Below are positions 1-9,433 of a stretch of 64,000 bases of DNA, piece by piece. The notes beneath the pieces are model-generated. The model ran no database searches. It worked only from the letters and a program-made list of their open reading frames with translations, and was not told the DNA's origin. Each line of letters begins with the position of its first letter. The stretch's first letter is position 1. A program made the translations under genes and the position numbers. Origin of the DNA: Pectobacterium aroidearum (GTDB lineage: Bacteria > Pseudomonadota > Gammaproteobacteria > Enterobacterales > Enterobacteriaceae); the NCBI RefSeq assembly GCF_015689195.1, contig NZ_CP065044.1, positions 4,588,001-4,652,000 of the forward strand, written 5' to 3'.

Positions 1-730
1 GAAACTGACGGACCTGCGGGTCATTGTTCGCCCTCAGTTGATCCGCCGTTCCTTCTGCCACCACTCGTTTGTCGGCCACGATATACGCGTAATCGGCGAT
101 GCTCATCACCTCAGGTACATCGTGAGAAACCACAATGCAGGTCACACCCAATGCATGGTTCAACTCATCAATGAGCTTCACCAGCGTCCCCAGCGTGATC
201 GGATCCTGCCCGACAAAAGGCTCATCAAACATAATCAACTGCGGATCGAGCGCAATCGCTCTCGCCAGCGCCGCACGCCGCGCCATGCCGCCGGACAGTT
301 CCGCAGGCATCAGTTCCGCCGCACCGCGTAGCCCCACCGCTTCCAGCTTCATCATGACGATGCTACGCAGCAGCGATTCCGGTAGCCTGGAATGTTCACG
401 CAGCGGCCAGGCAACATTATCAAACACGTTTAAATCGGTGAATAACGCCCCGGACTGAAACAACATGCTCATTTTCTTGCGCGCGTTATACAGTTCGCTG
501 CGCGACAGCGTCGGGATATTCTCGCCATCAAACCAGATTTCGCCGCTGTCCGGCTGTAGCTGCCCGCCAATCAGGCGCAACAGCGTGGTTTTACCGATGC
601 CGGAAGGCCCCATGATCGCGGTGACCTTGCCTTTAGGCACATTCAGCGTGATGTCCGTAAAAATCTCTCGCTCTCCGCGCCGGAAGCTAAGACCACGGAT
701 CTCAACCAGATTAGTTGCCTCATGGTGCAT
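1..730 (-). CDS. mlaF: MlaF, phospholipid transport ABC ATPase (partial, 3' end off window)
   Basis: ATPase of the Mla system, which moves phospholipids between the inner and outer membranes to keep outer-membrane lipid asymmetry. It works on the cytoplasmic face with MlaE, MlaD and MlaB. Visible: Walker A GPSGIGKT at about residues 41-48, signature ELSGGMARR, Walker B LIMFDEPFVGQD, and the H-loop region VVSHDVPEV. The ATG at 730 is preferred over an in-frame ATG at 739 because AAGGA lies at a good distance only from the former, and it gives an N-terminus of the same length as E. coli MlaF. About 243 codons are present. E. coli MlaF has 269, so roughly 26 residues and the rest of the mla operon lie to the left. 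Divergent from yrbG, as in E. coli. Confidence 0.95.
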   Translation of the reverse strand, partial: MHHEATNLVEIRGLSFRRGEREIFTDITLNVPKGKVTAIMGPSGIGKTTLLRLIGGQLQPDSGEIWFDGENIPTLSRSELYNARKKMSMLFQSGALFTDLNVFDNVAWPLREHSRLPESLLRSIVMMKLEAVGLRGAAELMPAELSGGMARRAALARAIALDPQLIMFDEPFVGQDPITLGTLVKLIDELNHALGVTCIVVSHDVPEVMSIADYAYIVADKRVVAEGTADQLRANNDPQVRQF

Positions 731-1031
731 TATTTCCATTCCTTACCAATCAGTACGCCAGTCAGTACGCTTATGCAGCGTCTTTCACTCCAGCCTAACG
801 GCTGACTGTCATCAACGTGAGAGTTTTACAAAAACTTACCGTAAGTTCTTGTCCAAAATGGCGGCATAAGCCGTTATCGGGTTTTACTTATCGCGACAGG
901 TTTTACTTTTTCGCCTAGCACCGTCAGAATTAGCACTCATCACAGAAAAATGCTTTTTGTGCGAAATTCGTCCAGAAATGCTGACTTATTCGACAACAAG
1001 CCAGTGATTATATCCTATTAAAGGACGCTGC
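731..1031. promoter_or_regulatory. Divergent mlaF / yrbG intergenic region
   Basis: This 301-base spacer must hold the promoters of both divergent transcription units. It is AT-rich near yrbG, with a plausible -10-like TATATC about 20 bases before the yrbG start and an AAAGGA ribosome-binding site at 1020-1025. No operator could be named with confidence. Confidence 0.5.
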
Positions 1032-1997
1032 ATGCTTTTTGCAACACTACTCTTGTTCGTTGGTTTGCTACTACTGGTCTACGGTGCCGACCGTCTTGTC
1101 TATGGCGCTGCCGTGCTTGCGCGTTCCCTTGGCTTACCGCCTTTCGTCATCGGTATCACGATTGTGGGCTTCGGCACCTCTCTACCCGAGCTGATCGTTT
1201 CCGTTACCGCCGCCTTGAACGATCAGAACGATATGGCCGTTGGTAATGTTATCGGTTCTAATATCGCCAATATCTTACTCATTCTCGGCAGCGCAGCGCT
1301 CATTCGACCGCTGACAGTACATTCAGCTATCCTGCGCCGAGAATTGCCGCTCATGTTGTCGGTCACTTTATTGTGTGGCGTTTTGCTGCATGATAGCTAC
1401 TTGAGCCGCGCCGACGGCATGATGCTGCTCTTTGCCGCCATTCTCTGCCTGGTGTTAATACTTCGCATGGCACAACAGGCGCAGCGGGAAGGCGGCGATA
1501 GCCTGACCCGCGAACAGCTGGCGGAACTCCCACAGGACGACAGTAACCAGATGGTCGCCGTACTGTGGCTGATTCTTGGCATGATTATTTTACCCATGGC
1601 TGCCCGCATGGTGGTGGATAACGCCACCGTCATTGCACGCTACTTCGATGTCAGCGAATTGACCATTGGACTGACGATATTGGCTATCGGCACCAGCCTG
1701 CCCGAGCTTGCTACCGCTATCGTCGGGACGTTGAAGAAAGAAGATGATATTGCGCTAGGCAACCTGATTGGCTCGAACATTTTTAATATCGCGATTGTGC
1801 TGGGCGTCCCCGCGCTGCTCTCGCCGGGCGCACTGAATCCTCAGGTTTTTCAGCGCGACTATTGGGTCATGCTGGCGGCGAGCGTGCTGTTGACCGCACT
1901 GTGCCTCAGCAAAAAACGCCGTATCGGGCAGGGCGCGGGCGCATTATTATGCTGCGCGTTTATCGCCTACCTGACGGTGTTGTTCTTTTTTTCATAA
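1032..1997 (+). CDS. yrbG: YrbG, inner-membrane calcium/sodium:proton antiporter
   Basis: Member of the Ca2+/cation antiporter (CaCA) superfamily; 321 residues, close to the 325 of E. coli YrbG. The protein is almost entirely hydrophobic, with about ten membrane segments. Two internally repeated alpha motifs are visible: VGFGTSLPELIVS with VGNVIGSNIANI in the first half, and LAIGTSLPELATA with LGNLIGSNIFNI in the second. These duplicated GTSLPE and GNxIGSN segments line the ion path in the family. The start follows AAAGGA. It begins the kdsD-lptB block (57-base gap to kdsD). The physiological substrate in enterobacteria is not settled, so the ion specificity is family-level. Confidence 0.93.
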   Translation: MLFATLLLFVGLLLLVYGADRLVYGAAVLARSLGLPPFVIGITIVGFGTSLPELIVSVTAALNDQNDMAVGNVIGSNIANILLILGSAALIRPLTVHSAILRRELPLMLSVTLLCGVLLHDSYLSRADGMMLLFAAILCLVLILRMAQQAQREGGDSLTREQLAELPQDDSNQMVAVLWLILGMIILPMAARMVVDNATVIARYFDVSELTIGLTILAIGTSLPELATAIVGTLKKEDDIALGNLIGSNIFNIAIVLGVPALLSPGALNPQVFQRDYWVMLAASVLLTALCLSKKRRIGQGAGALLCCAFIAYLTVLFFFS

Positions 1998-2054
1998 GAA
2001 ACTGTTTTTCATAATTAAGCTGTTCCGTTTTTCATCATAATCAGGACTATTGGT

Positions 2055-3146
2055 ATGTCACAGTTTGAACAAGATGCTCATCTAAAACAGCAGTCTGACC
2101 GTGCACTATCCGATCATGCAACACAAGCCGATCACGCACCACAAGCCGATCATACGCGACAAAAGTCTCATGAACTGCCAGCCGATTTCGACTTCCAGCA
2201 GGCGGGTAAGCAGGTAATAAGCATCGAACGCGATGGGCTTGCGCAATTAGATCAGTACATTGATGATAATTTTACCCTCGCCTGTAAAAAGATATTCGAT
2301 TGCCAAGGCAAAGTTGTGGTGATGGGAATGGGCAAATCCGGTCACATTGGCTGCAAGATGGCCGCGACTTTCGCCAGTACCGGTACGCCTGCTTTTTTTG
2401 TTCACCCAGGCGAAGCCAGCCACGGCGACCTCGGTATGGTAACGCCGCACGATATCGTGATCGCCATTTCCAACTCTGGCGAGTCCCATGAGATTCTGTC
2501 GCTGATTCCCGTCCTGAAACGTCAGAAAGTGTTCCTGATCTGCATGACCAGCGCGCCAGAAAGTACAATGGGTAAAGCGGCGGATATTCACCTGTGCGTG
2601 CACGTCCCGCAGGAAGCCTGCCCGCTCGGTCTGGCTCCCACTTCCAGCACGACCGCGACGTTGGTCATGGGAGATGCGCTGGCCGTGGCATTGCTACAGG
2701 CGCGCGGCTTTACCGCCGAAGATTTTGCCCTTTCTCACCCTGGTGGCGCACTCGGCCGCAAACTTTTACTGCGCGTCAGCGATATCATGCATTCAGGCGA
2801 CGAGATTCCGCATGTCCCACACGATGCTTCACTCCGTGATGCACTGGTGGAAATTACGCGCAAAAATCTGGGTATGACGGTAATCTGCGAGGCGGATATG
2901 AAAATTCAGGGCATCTTTACCGATGGTGACCTGCGCCGCATCTTCGACATGAATATTGACTTGAACAGCGCGCGCATTGCTGATGTGATGACCGCGGGCG
3001 GCATCCGGGTCGCACCGCAAACGCTGGCGGTGGATGCACTTAACCTGATGCAGTCACGCCACATCACCTCAGTGCTGGTGGCAGAAAACGATCGTCTGGT
3101 CGGGATCGTCCATATGCACGATATGCTGCGGGCTGGCGTGGTTTAA
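2055..3146 (+). CDS. kdsD: KdsD, D-arabinose 5-phosphate isomerase with extended N-terminus
   Basis: Interconverts D-ribulose 5-phosphate and D-arabinose 5-phosphate, the first step of Kdo synthesis for lipopolysaccharide. It has an SIS sugar-isomerase domain (around residues 75-210; VVVMGMGKSGHIG, ISNSGESHE) and two C-terminal CBS domains (around 245-360). At 363 residues it is about 35 longer than E. coli KdsD (328). The extra segment precedes the conserved DFDFQQAGK and is rich in H, Q, D and A, encoded by three imperfect 18-base tandem units at 2112-2165. AGGACT lies upstream of the ATG. No in-frame ATG lies between the chosen start and the conserved core, so the extension is probably translated. 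Followed by kdsC 18 bases on. Confidence 0.95.
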   Translation: MSQFEQDAHLKQQSDRALSDHATQADHAPQADHTRQKSHELPADFDFQQAGKQVISIERDGLAQLDQYIDDNFTLACKKIFDCQGKVVVMGMGKSGHIGCKMAATFASTGTPAFFVHPGEASHGDLGMVTPHDIVIAISNSGESHEILSLIPVLKRQKVFLICMTSAPESTMGKAADIHLCVHVPQEACPLGLAPTSSTTATLVMGDALAVALLQARGFTAEDFALSHPGGALGRKLLLRVSDIMHSGDEIPHVPHDASLRDALVEITRKNLGMTVICEADMKIQGIFTDGDLRRIFDMNIDLNSARIADVMTAGGIRVAPQTLAVDALNLMQSRHITSVLVAENDRLVGIVHMHDMLRAGVV

Positions 3147-3164
3147 AAGAAAGGATAATTGTGA

Positions 3165-3731
3165 ATGAGTGAAGTCAGGGCGCAAACCGATACCTGCTAT
3201 GGGCCAGTCGATCAACAGGTACTGGATAAAGCCCGTGAAGTTCGCCTGTTAATCTGCGACGTTGACGGCGTGATGTCCGATGGTCTGATTTATATGGGCA
3301 ACCACGGCGAAGAGCTGAAAGCCTTTAACGTCCGCGACGGCTATGGCATTCGCTGCTTGCTGACATCTGGCATTGAGGTTGCCATCATCACCGGGCGCTC
3401 GGCAAAACTGCTGGAAGATCGGTGTAAAACACTGGGCATTAACCATCTTTATCAGGGGCAATCGGATAAGGTTTTGGCCTTCAACGATCTGTTGGATAAA
3501 CTATCAGTAACGGCAAATCAGGTCGCGTATATCGGCGACGATATGATCGACTGGCCGGTGATGGCACAGGTCGGGTTGAGCGTCGCCGTGGCTGACGCCC
3601 ACCCGCTGTTGTTACCACGCGCAGATTATGTCACCCGCATTGCGGGAGGGCGTGGCGCAGTACGTGAGCTGTGTGATTTGATTCTGTTCTCGCAGGACAA
3701 GCTGGAGCATGCCAAAGGGTTGTCAATATGA
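3165..3731 (+). CDS. kdsC: KdsC, 3-deoxy-D-manno-octulosonate 8-phosphate phosphatase
   Basis: Removes phosphate from Kdo-8-phosphate to give Kdo for inner-core lipopolysaccharide; cytoplasmic. HAD-family C0 type. The nucleophile/acid pair is the DVD at residues 32-34 in LLICDVDGVMSDG. Later motifs are IITGRSAKLLEDR and the metal-binding YIGDDMIDWPVM. Length 188, as in E. coli. AAGGA lies upstream of the ATG. Its stop overlaps the lptC start by four bases (ATGA), so the two are translationally coupled. Confidence 0.96.
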   Translation: MSEVRAQTDTCYGPVDQQVLDKAREVRLLICDVDGVMSDGLIYMGNHGEELKAFNVRDGYGIRCLLTSGIEVAIITGRSAKLLEDRCKTLGINHLYQGQSDKVLAFNDLLDKLSVTANQVAYIGDDMIDWPVMAQVGLSVAVADAHPLLLPRADYVTRIAGGRGAVRELCDLILFSQDKLEHAKGLSI

Positions 3732-4294
3732 GTAAAACCAAACGTTGGCTCACCGCTTTTCTGGCCCTGTTGGTGCTTATCCTTATCGGCTGGAATATTG
3801 CGGATGACGACACGGTAGCGGCACCGGATGCAAACGACCCCGCCGTACCGGTTTATACCAGCGAAAAGACCAACACCCAGGTATACAGCCCTGCGGGTAA
3901 GCTGAGTTACCGACTGATTTCGGAAAAAGCGGAATATTTCAACGACGAGCAGTTGAGTTGGTTTACCGCCCCCGTTGCCACTCTGTTCAACGAACAGGGG
4001 ACGGCAACCTGGTCAGTACGCGCCGACCGCGCCAAGCTGACAAAAGACAAGATGCTCTATCTGTACGGCCACGTCGAGGTGAATAGCCTGACGAAAGACG
4101 CACAGCTTCAGCGCATCACAACGAATAATGCCCAGGTGAATCTGGTGACGCAGGACGTTTCATCCGATGATGAAGTCACCCTGTACGGGACCAGCTTTAC
4201 CTCAAGCGGAATGAAAATGCGCGGAAACCTGCGTAATAAAACGGCCGAGTTGATCGAAAAGGTAAAAACCTCTTATGAAATCCAAAACCAATAA
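3728..4294 (+). CDS. lptC: LptC, lipopolysaccharide export bitopic membrane protein
   Basis: Part of the LptB2FGC complex. It receives lipopolysaccharide from LptFG and hands it to periplasmic LptA. One N-terminal membrane segment at about residues 6-22 (LTAFLALLVLILIGWNI) is followed by a periplasmic beta-jellyroll domain. Length 188, close to the 191 of E. coli LptC. The start overlaps the kdsC stop, and the end overlaps the lptA start by 20 bases, which fits coordinated synthesis of bridge components. Confidence 0.95.
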   Translation: MSKTKRWLTAFLALLVLILIGWNIADDDTVAAPDANDPAVPVYTSEKTNTQVYSPAGKLSYRLISEKAEYFNDEQLSWFTAPVATLFNEQGTATWSVRADRAKLTKDKMLYLYGHVEVNSLTKDAQLQRITTNNAQVNLVTQDVSSDDEVTLYGTSFTSSGMKMRGNLRNKTAELIEKVKTSYEIQNQ

Positions 4295-4847
4295 CCTGAT
4301 GCGTAACACCCTGATCGCCAGCTCGCTGTTTGCCGTCAGCGTTTCCGCCTTTGCCGTCACGGGCGATAGCAACCAACCTATTCGCATTGATTCAGCACAG
4401 CAATCTCTGGACATGCAGGGCAATACGGTGACGTTCACCGGCAATGTTGTCGTGAAACAAGGGACGATTGAAGTGAAAGCCGACAAGGTCGTCGTGACAC
4501 GCCCACAAGGCACGCAAGGCAGTGAAGTGGTAGAAGGCTACGGTAACCCTGTGACGTTCTATCAGATGCAGGACAACGGCAAACCGGTGAAAGGTCACGC
4601 GCAGAAAATCCGCTACGAGCTGGCCAAAGACCTTCTGGTGCTGACAGGCAATGCCTATCTGGAACAGCAGGATAGCAATGTCAAAGGCGATCGCATCACT
4701 TATCTGGTGAAACAGCAGCAGATGGAAGCGACCAGCGAAAAAGGAAAGCGCGTAACGACGGTATTGGTTCCCTCTCAGCTTCAAGATAAAGAGAACAAGA
4801 GCCAGCCTTCTCGTTCTCAACAACCGCAACCACGGGTCACTGAGTAA
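4275..4847 (+). CDS. lptA: LptA, periplasmic lipopolysaccharide transport protein
   Basis: Forms the periplasmic bridge that carries lipopolysaccharide from LptC to LptDE. A Sec signal peptide is visible with cleavage expected after SAFA (about residue 27), giving a mature VTGDSNQP start as in E. coli. The OstA-like beta-jellyroll follows (SLDMQGNTVTFTGNVVV, VTRPQGTQGSEVVEGYG). The C-terminal tail is polar and rich in Q, S and P. Length 190 versus 185 in E. coli. The start lies inside the lptC end. In E. coli a sigma-E promoter precedes lptA; none was identified here. Confidence 0.96.
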   Translation: MKSKTNNLMRNTLIASSLFAVSVSAFAVTGDSNQPIRIDSAQQSLDMQGNTVTFTGNVVVKQGTIEVKADKVVVTRPQGTQGSEVVEGYGNPVTFYQMQDNGKPVKGHAQKIRYELAKDLLVLTGNAYLEQQDSNVKGDRITYLVKQQQMEATSEKGKRVTTVLVPSQLQDKENKSQPSRSQQPQPRVTE

Positions 4848-4850
4848 GTT

Positions 4851-5576
4851 ATGGCAACATTAACCGCAGAAAATCTGGCCAAGGCGTACAAAGGCCGTAA
4901 GGTCGTCGAAAATGTCAGCCTGACCGTCAATTCCGGTGAAATCGTCGGCCTGCTCGGGCCGAACGGTGCTGGCAAAACGACAACGTTCTACATGGTTGTG
5001 GGTATCGTCCCGCGTGATGAAGGGCGTATTGTCATTGACGACGACGACATCAGCCTGCTTCCTTTGCATGAACGTGCGCTGCGCGGCATCGGCTATCTGC
5101 CGCAGGAAGCCTCTATTTTTCGTCGCTTAAGCGTCTATGACAACCTGATGGCCGTGTTACAGATCCGTAAAGATCTGACGACCGAGCAGCAAGAAGATCG
5201 TGCCAATGAGTTAATGGAAGAATTCCATATTATTCATTTGCGCGATAGTCTGGGACAATCGCTGTCCGGTGGGGAAAGACGCCGCGTAGAGATTGCGCGT
5301 GCGCTGGCAGCGAATCCGAAGTTCATCCTGCTGGATGAACCGTTTGCGGGCGTAGACCCGATCTCCGTACTGGATATTAAAAAAATCATTGAGCATCTGC
5401 GTGACAGCGGACTTGGCGTGTTGATTACCGATCATAACGTCCGCGAAACGCTCGATGTCTGTGAACGAGCCTACATCGTGAGTCAGGGCAACCTGATCGC
5501 CCACGGTTCGCCGACCGATATTCTGGCCGATGAACAGGTGAAGCGCGTCTATCTGGGCGAAGGCTTCCGACTCTGA
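4851..5576 (+). CDS. lptB: LptB, lipopolysaccharide export ABC ATPase
   Basis: Cytoplasmic ATPase that powers extraction of lipopolysaccharide from the inner membrane with LptF, LptG and LptC. Complete ABC motifs: Walker A GPNGAGKT (36-43), signature LSGGE (138-142), Walker B ILLDEP with catalytic E163, and the H-loop ITDHNVRET. Length 241, identical to E. coli. Four bases separate it from the lptA stop. lptF and lptG are not in the window; in enterobacteria they are normally elsewhere. Confidence 0.97.
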   Translation: MATLTAENLAKAYKGRKVVENVSLTVNSGEIVGLLGPNGAGKTTTFYMVVGIVPRDEGRIVIDDDDISLLPLHERALRGIGYLPQEASIFRRLSVYDNLMAVLQIRKDLTTEQQEDRANELMEEFHIIHLRDSLGQSLSGGERRRVEIARALAANPKFILLDEPFAGVDPISVLDIKKIIEHLRDSGLGVLITDHNVRETLDVCERAYIVSQGNLIAHGSPTDILADEQVKRVYLGEGFRL

Positions 5577-5625
5577 TAGGGTAATATTTTATCTTTGCAG
5601 TACTTATGGGACGTTAGCGCGATTT

Positions 5626-7059
5626 ATGAAGCAAGGTTTGCAACTCAGGCTTAGCCAGCAACTGGCCATGACCCCACAGCTCCAACAGGCCATCCGCCTG
5701 TTGCAACTGTCCACGCTTGAATTGCAACAGGAAATTCAGCAGGCGCTGGAAAGCAATCCGTTGCTCGAACAAACGGATCAGCACGACGAAATCGAGTCAT
5801 TTGAAAAGGCAGACAGCGATTCACTGGATACCGGTGAAGCCCTTGAACAAAGGGACATGCCGGAAGAATTGCCGATCGATGCCACCTGGGATGAGATCTA
5901 CTCCGCAGGCACGCCATCGGGCACGGGCACCGACTATCGCGATGAAGAACTGCCAATTTATCAAGGTGAAACCACGCAAACACTTCAGGATTACCTGATG
6001 TGGCAGGTTGAGCTGACGCCGTTTTCAGATACCGACGCGGCCATCGCGACCTCTATCGTCGATGCCGTGGACAACACCGGCTACCTGACCGTTCCGCTAG
6101 AGGACATTCTTGACAGCATCGGCGATGACGACGTGACATTGGAAGAAGTCGAAGCCGTACTCAAACGCGTACAACGCTTTGATCCCGTTGGCGTCGCTGC
6201 CCGCGATCTGCGTGATTGTCTGCTGGTACAGCTTTCCCAATTCGCCGATAGCACCCCACGTCTGGCCGAAGCTCGCCTGATCGTCAGCGATCACCTCGAT
6301 CTGTTAGCCAATCATGATTTCCGCAGCCTGATCCGCGTGACTCGTTTGAAAGAAGAGGTGCTGAAAGAAGCACTAGCGTTGATCCAATCGCTCGATCCAC
6401 GTCCGGGGCAGTCGATCAACACCGGCGAATCCGAATACGTGATCCCTGACGTGCTGGTACGAAAAGTTCAAGGCATATGGGCCGTTGAACTGAACACCGA
6501 CAGCATTCCCCGCCTGCAGATTAACCAGCAGTATGCGGCACTGGGCAACAGCGCACGCAACGACAGCGACGGGCAATTTATCCGTAGCAACCTGCAAGAA
6601 GCGCGCTGGCTCATCAAGAGTCTGGAAAGTCGCAATGACACGCTGCTGAAAGTAACCCGTTGCATCGTCGAACAGCAGCAGGATTTCTTCGAGCAGGGTG
6701 AAGAATTCATGAAGCCCATGGTACTGGCAGACATCGCTCAGGCGGTGGATATGCATGAATCCACCATCTCACGCGTCACGACACAGAAGTTCCTGCACAG
6801 TCCACGCGGCATTTTTGAGCTAAAATATTTCTTCTCCAGCCATGTGAATACCGATAGCGGCGGAGAAGCCTCGTCAACGGCCATCCGCGCGCTGGTGAAG
6901 AAGCTTATTGCGGCGGAAAACCCCGTGAAGCCACTAAGCGATAGCAAACTGACGGCGTTGCTTTCCGATCAGGGCATCATCGTGGCGCGCCGTACCGTTG
7001 CAAAATACCGAGAGTCTTTATCTATCCCACCATCAAATCAGCGTAAACAACTGATTTGA
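5626..7059 (+). CDS. rpoN: RpoN, RNA polymerase sigma-54
   Basis: Alternative sigma factor for nitrogen-regulated and other enhancer-dependent promoters. Region I is glutamine- and leucine-rich ([20 protein letters not shown] at the N-terminus). An acidic region II follows (around residues 50-110). The core-binding and HTH regions include [11 protein letters not shown], and the RpoN box [10 protein letters not shown] lies at about 454-463. Length 477, equal to E. coli. It sits 49 bases after lptB and is followed by the hpf-ptsN-rapZ-ptsO nitrogen-PTS genes, the standard rpoN neighbourhood. Confidence 0.97.
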   Translation: MKQGLQLRLSQQLAMTPQLQQAIRLLQLSTLELQQEIQQALESNPLLEQTDQHDEIESFEKADSDSLDTGEALEQRDMPEELPIDATWDEIYSAGTPSGTGTDYRDEELPIYQGETTQTLQDYLMWQVELTPFSDTDAAIATSIVDAVDNTGYLTVPLEDILDSIGDDDVTLEEVEAVLKRVQRFDPVGVAARDLRDCLLVQLSQFADSTPRLAEARLIVSDHLDLLANHDFRSLIRVTRLKEEVLKEALALIQSLDPRPGQSINTGESEYVIPDVLVRKVQGIWAVELNTDSIPRLQINQQYAALGNSARNDSDGQFIRSNLQEARWLIKSLESRNDTLLKVTRCIVEQQQDFFEQGEEFMKPMVLADIAQAVDMHESTISRVTTQKFLHSPRGIFELKYFFSSHVNTDSGGEASSTAIRALVKKLIAAENPVKPLSDSKLTALLSDQGIIVARRTVAKYRESLSIPPSNQRKQLI

Positions 7060-7082
7060 TCTCAACAGAGAAGGAAGACACT

Positions 7083-7370
7083 ATGCAGCTCAACATTACC
7101 GGACACCACATCGAGATCACTGAACCGCTGCGTGATTTTGTGAATGGCAAGTTTGCCAAATTAGAGCAGTATTTTGACCGGATTAATCAGGTCAATGTGG
7201 TATTGAGAGTGGAAAAAGTTCAGCAAATTGCCGAGGCCACGATCCACGTTAATGGCGGCGAGCTGCATGCGACCTCAGAAGCGGAGGATATGTACGCCGC
7301 GATAGATTTATTGATTGATAAGCTGGCGAGACAGCTCAATAAGCATAAAGATAAACTCAAGCAGCATTAA
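7083..7370 (+). CDS. hpf: Hpf, ribosome hibernation promoting factor
   Basis: Short HPF of 95 residues. It binds the 30S subunit in the mRNA/tRNA channel and helps form 100S dimers in stationary phase. Sequence typical of the family: MQLNITGHHIEITEPLRDFV at the start, DLLIDKLARQLNKHKDKL at the end. The ATG at 7083 is chosen because AGAAGGAAG stands just before it; an in-frame ATG at 7056 would overlap the rpoN stop and lacks family homology. Two hairpins lie between it and ptsN. Confidence 0.95.
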   Translation: MQLNITGHHIEITEPLRDFVNGKFAKLEQYFDRINQVNVVLRVEKVQQIAEATIHVNGGELHATSEAEDMYAAIDLLIDKLARQLNKHKDKLKQH

Positions 7371-7376
7371 TTTTCT

Positions 7377-7424
7377 CCTTTGCCGTTTGGCAAAGGAACA
7401 AACTCGCCCCATCCATCGGATGGG
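7377..7424 (+). promoter_or_regulatory. Two adjacent hairpins between hpf and ptsN
   Basis: First hairpin: CCTTTGCC (7377-7384), loop GTTT, GGCAAAGG (7389-7396), eight perfect pairs. Second: CCCATCC (7408-7414), loop ATC, GGATGGG (7418-7424), seven perfect pairs. Neither is followed by a T-run, so they are not simple intrinsic terminators. They could process or stabilise the upstream rpoN-hpf message or modulate ptsN translation; that role is inference. Confidence 0.6.
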
Positions 7425-7466
7425 TCGGGATCACCAGAAGTGAAAGCGTCGTTAAGTGAAAATAAA

Positions 7467-7940
7467 ATGAACCACGATCCCGTATTGCAACTCAGCACCG
7501 TATTACGTCCTGAGTGCACCCGAAGCACCGTCCACTGCCAGAGTAAGAAACGGGCATTGGAAATTATCAGCGAGCTGGCCGCCAGGCAGCTTAATATTCC
7601 TTCGCAGATTATCTTTGATGCCATCCTGACCCGGGAGCGGATGGGCAGCACGGGAATCGGCGGCGGCATTGCCATTCCTCATGGCAAGCTGGAGGACGAT
7701 AATGCACTGGGCGCCATCGGTGTTTTCATCCAGTTAGAGCAACCTATTGCTTTCGATGCCATTGATAATCAGGCCGTTGATCTGCTTTTTGCCTTGCTGG
7801 TTCCGGCGGAACAATGTAAAACCCATTTGCATACCCTGTCGCTTGTTGCCAAGCGGCTGGCGGATAAAACGGTTTGCCGACGCCTGCGTGCGGCGCAAAG
7901 CGATGAAGAGCTGTACCAGATTATGACGGAAGCCGGTTAA
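7467..7940 (+). CDS. ptsN: PtsN, nitrogen PTS enzyme IIA(Ntr)
   Basis: Regulatory phosphoacceptor of the PTS(Ntr). Its phosphorylation state controls potassium transport and other targets in enterobacteria. EIIA-mannitol/fructose-like fold; the phosphorylated histidine is expected at H72 in IAIPHGKLED. Length 157, slightly shorter than E. coli (163) at the C-terminus. The ATG at 7467 gives the family N-terminus (DPVLQLSTVLRPECTRS). The ribosome-binding site is weak (AAGTGAA). Works with NPr (ptsO), encoded two genes downstream, and PtsP elsewhere. Confidence 0.96.
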   Translation: MNHDPVLQLSTVLRPECTRSTVHCQSKKRALEIISELAARQLNIPSQIIFDAILTRERMGSTGIGGGIAIPHGKLEDDNALGAIGVFIQLEQPIAFDAIDNQAVDLLFALLVPAEQCKTHLHTLSLVAKRLADKTVCRRLRAAQSDEELYQIMTEAG

Positions 7941-8100
7941 GCCGGACGATCGTCATGCTCACGATGGCGGGTGACTCGCGTCACGTTCAGAGAATGCTTG
8001 CAATCCGTGCGCGAAGCCGTCATTTTTTTAGCTATACATCACTTTATAAAAACAGTGGCAATGAGAATTCGCCATCACGTTGCCAGAGGGGAGTCGTCAG

Positions 8101-8958
8101 ATGGTGCTGATGATTGTCAGTGGTCGCTCAGGTTCAGGGAAATCTGTCGCCCTGCGCGCACTGGAAGATATGGGGTTCTACTGCGTAGATAACCTGCCAG
8201 TGGTTCTACTGCCGGAGCTGGCTAATACGCTTGCGGCACGTAACATTTCCGCAGCAGTCAGCATTGATGTGCGTAATATGCCGGAGTCGCCAGAGATCTT
8301 CGAGCATGCCATGGAGCAACTGCCACCTAGCTTCTCGCCTCAATTGCTGTTTCTGGATGCCGATCGCAATACGTTGATCCGCCGCTATAGCGATACTCGT
8401 CGCCTGCATCCGCTCTCCAGCAAGAATCTGTCTCTGGAAAGCGCCATTGATGAAGAAAGCGATCTGCTGGAGCCGCTGCGCTCACGCGCTGACCTGATTA
8501 TCGATACCTCAGAGATGTCGGTGCATGAACTGGCTGAGATGCTGCGTACCCGACTGCTCGGCAAGCGAGAACGTGAACTTACGATGGTGTTCGAATCGTT
8601 CGGCTTCAAGCACGGTATTCCCATCGATGCGGATTACGTCTTTGACGTACGTTTCCTGCCGAACCCGCACTGGGATCCGAAACTGCGCCCGATGACAGGT
8701 CTGGATAAGCCCGTTGCGTCCTTCCTCGACAGGCATACCGAAGTTCACAATTTCATCTACCAGACCCGCAGCTATCTGGAACTGTGGCTGCCAATGCTGG
8801 AAACCAATAACCGCAGCTATCTGACTGTCGCCATTGGCTGTACCGGCGGTAAACACCGTTCCGTCTACGTCGCCGAGCAGTTGGCAGACTACTTCCGCTC
8901 ACGCGGTAAGAACGTCCAGTCACGCCATCGTACGCTGGAAAAGCGTAAACCCTCGTAA
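8101..8958 (+). CDS. rapZ: RapZ, RNase adapter controlling GlmZ decay
   Basis: RNA-binding adapter that delivers the small RNA GlmZ to RNase E and so sets GlmS (glucosamine-6-phosphate synthase) levels. It has an N-terminal P-loop, Walker A GRSGSGKS at residues 8-15, and a C-terminal RNA-binding domain ending in basic [12 protein letters not shown]. Length 285 (E. coli 284), and nearly identical in sequence to the E. coli protein. The ATG at 8101 follows AGAGGGGAG and is preferred over an upstream ATG at 8080. The 160-base gap from ptsN carries no gene. Confidence 0.97.
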   Translation: MVLMIVSGRSGSGKSVALRALEDMGFYCVDNLPVVLLPELANTLAARNISAAVSIDVRNMPESPEIFEHAMEQLPPSFSPQLLFLDADRNTLIRRYSDTRRLHPLSSKNLSLESAIDEESDLLEPLRSRADLIIDTSEMSVHELAEMLRTRLLGKRERELTMVFESFGFKHGIPIDADYVFDVRFLPNPHWDPKLRPMTGLDKPVASFLDRHTEVHNFIYQTRSYLELWLPMLETNNRSYLTVAIGCTGGKHRSVYVAEQLADYFRSRGKNVQSRHRTLEKRKPS

Positions 8959-8989
8959 TAGTCGGCAAACCAGTACAGCCAGGTAACCC

Positions 8990-9262
8990 ATGACAGTCCG
9001 GCAAACGGTTGAAATCAAAAACAAGCTGGGCATGCACGCTCGCCCAGCCATGAAGCTGTTCGAGCTGGTGCAGAGCTTTGATGCAGAAGTGATACTGCGC
9101 AATGACAGCGGCACCGAAGCCGAAGCCAGCAGCGTGATTGCCATGCTGATGCTGGACTCCGCCAAAGGGCGGCTCATCGAGGTGGAAGCCACTGGCCCGG
9201 ATGAAGCACAGGCGCTTGCCGCCGTCATCGGGCTGTTCGAAGCCGGGTTCGACGAAGACTAG
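8990..9262 (+). CDS. ptsO: PtsO (NPr), HPr-like phosphocarrier of the nitrogen PTS
   Basis: Transfers phosphate from PtsP (EI-Ntr) to PtsN. HPr fold; active-site histidine H16 in [10 protein letters not shown], and the regulatory-serine region [14 protein letters not shown]. Length 90, as in E. coli. Starts 31 bases after rapZ and is the last gene of the rpoN block; an intrinsic terminator follows at 9368. Confidence 0.96.
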   Translation: MTVRQTVEIKNKLGMHARPAMKLFELVQSFDAEVILRNDSGTEAEASSVIAMLMLDSAKGRLIEVEATGPDEAQALAAVIGLFEAGFDED

Positions 9263-9367
9263 CGATTTCCTTAGCAGGCTATCTGCCAGCCTTCGTGACA
9301 AGGATCGCTTCACTTTCCCTTCCGAACCTCCTACTATCTACCTACATAAATCATAATATTTTCTTAT

Positions 9368-9405
9368 ACCCCCTGCTCCTTTGGGCGCGGGGGTTATTTT
9401 TATAT
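9368..9405 (+). terminator. Intrinsic terminator of the rpoN-ptsO block
   Basis: ACCCCC (9368-9373) pairs with GGGGGT (9389-9394) and is followed by TTATTTTTAT. It lies about 105 bases after ptsO and before rnk. Confidence 0.75.
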
Positions 9406-9433
9406 CATCTAAAAATACCAACTGGAGAGGAGT

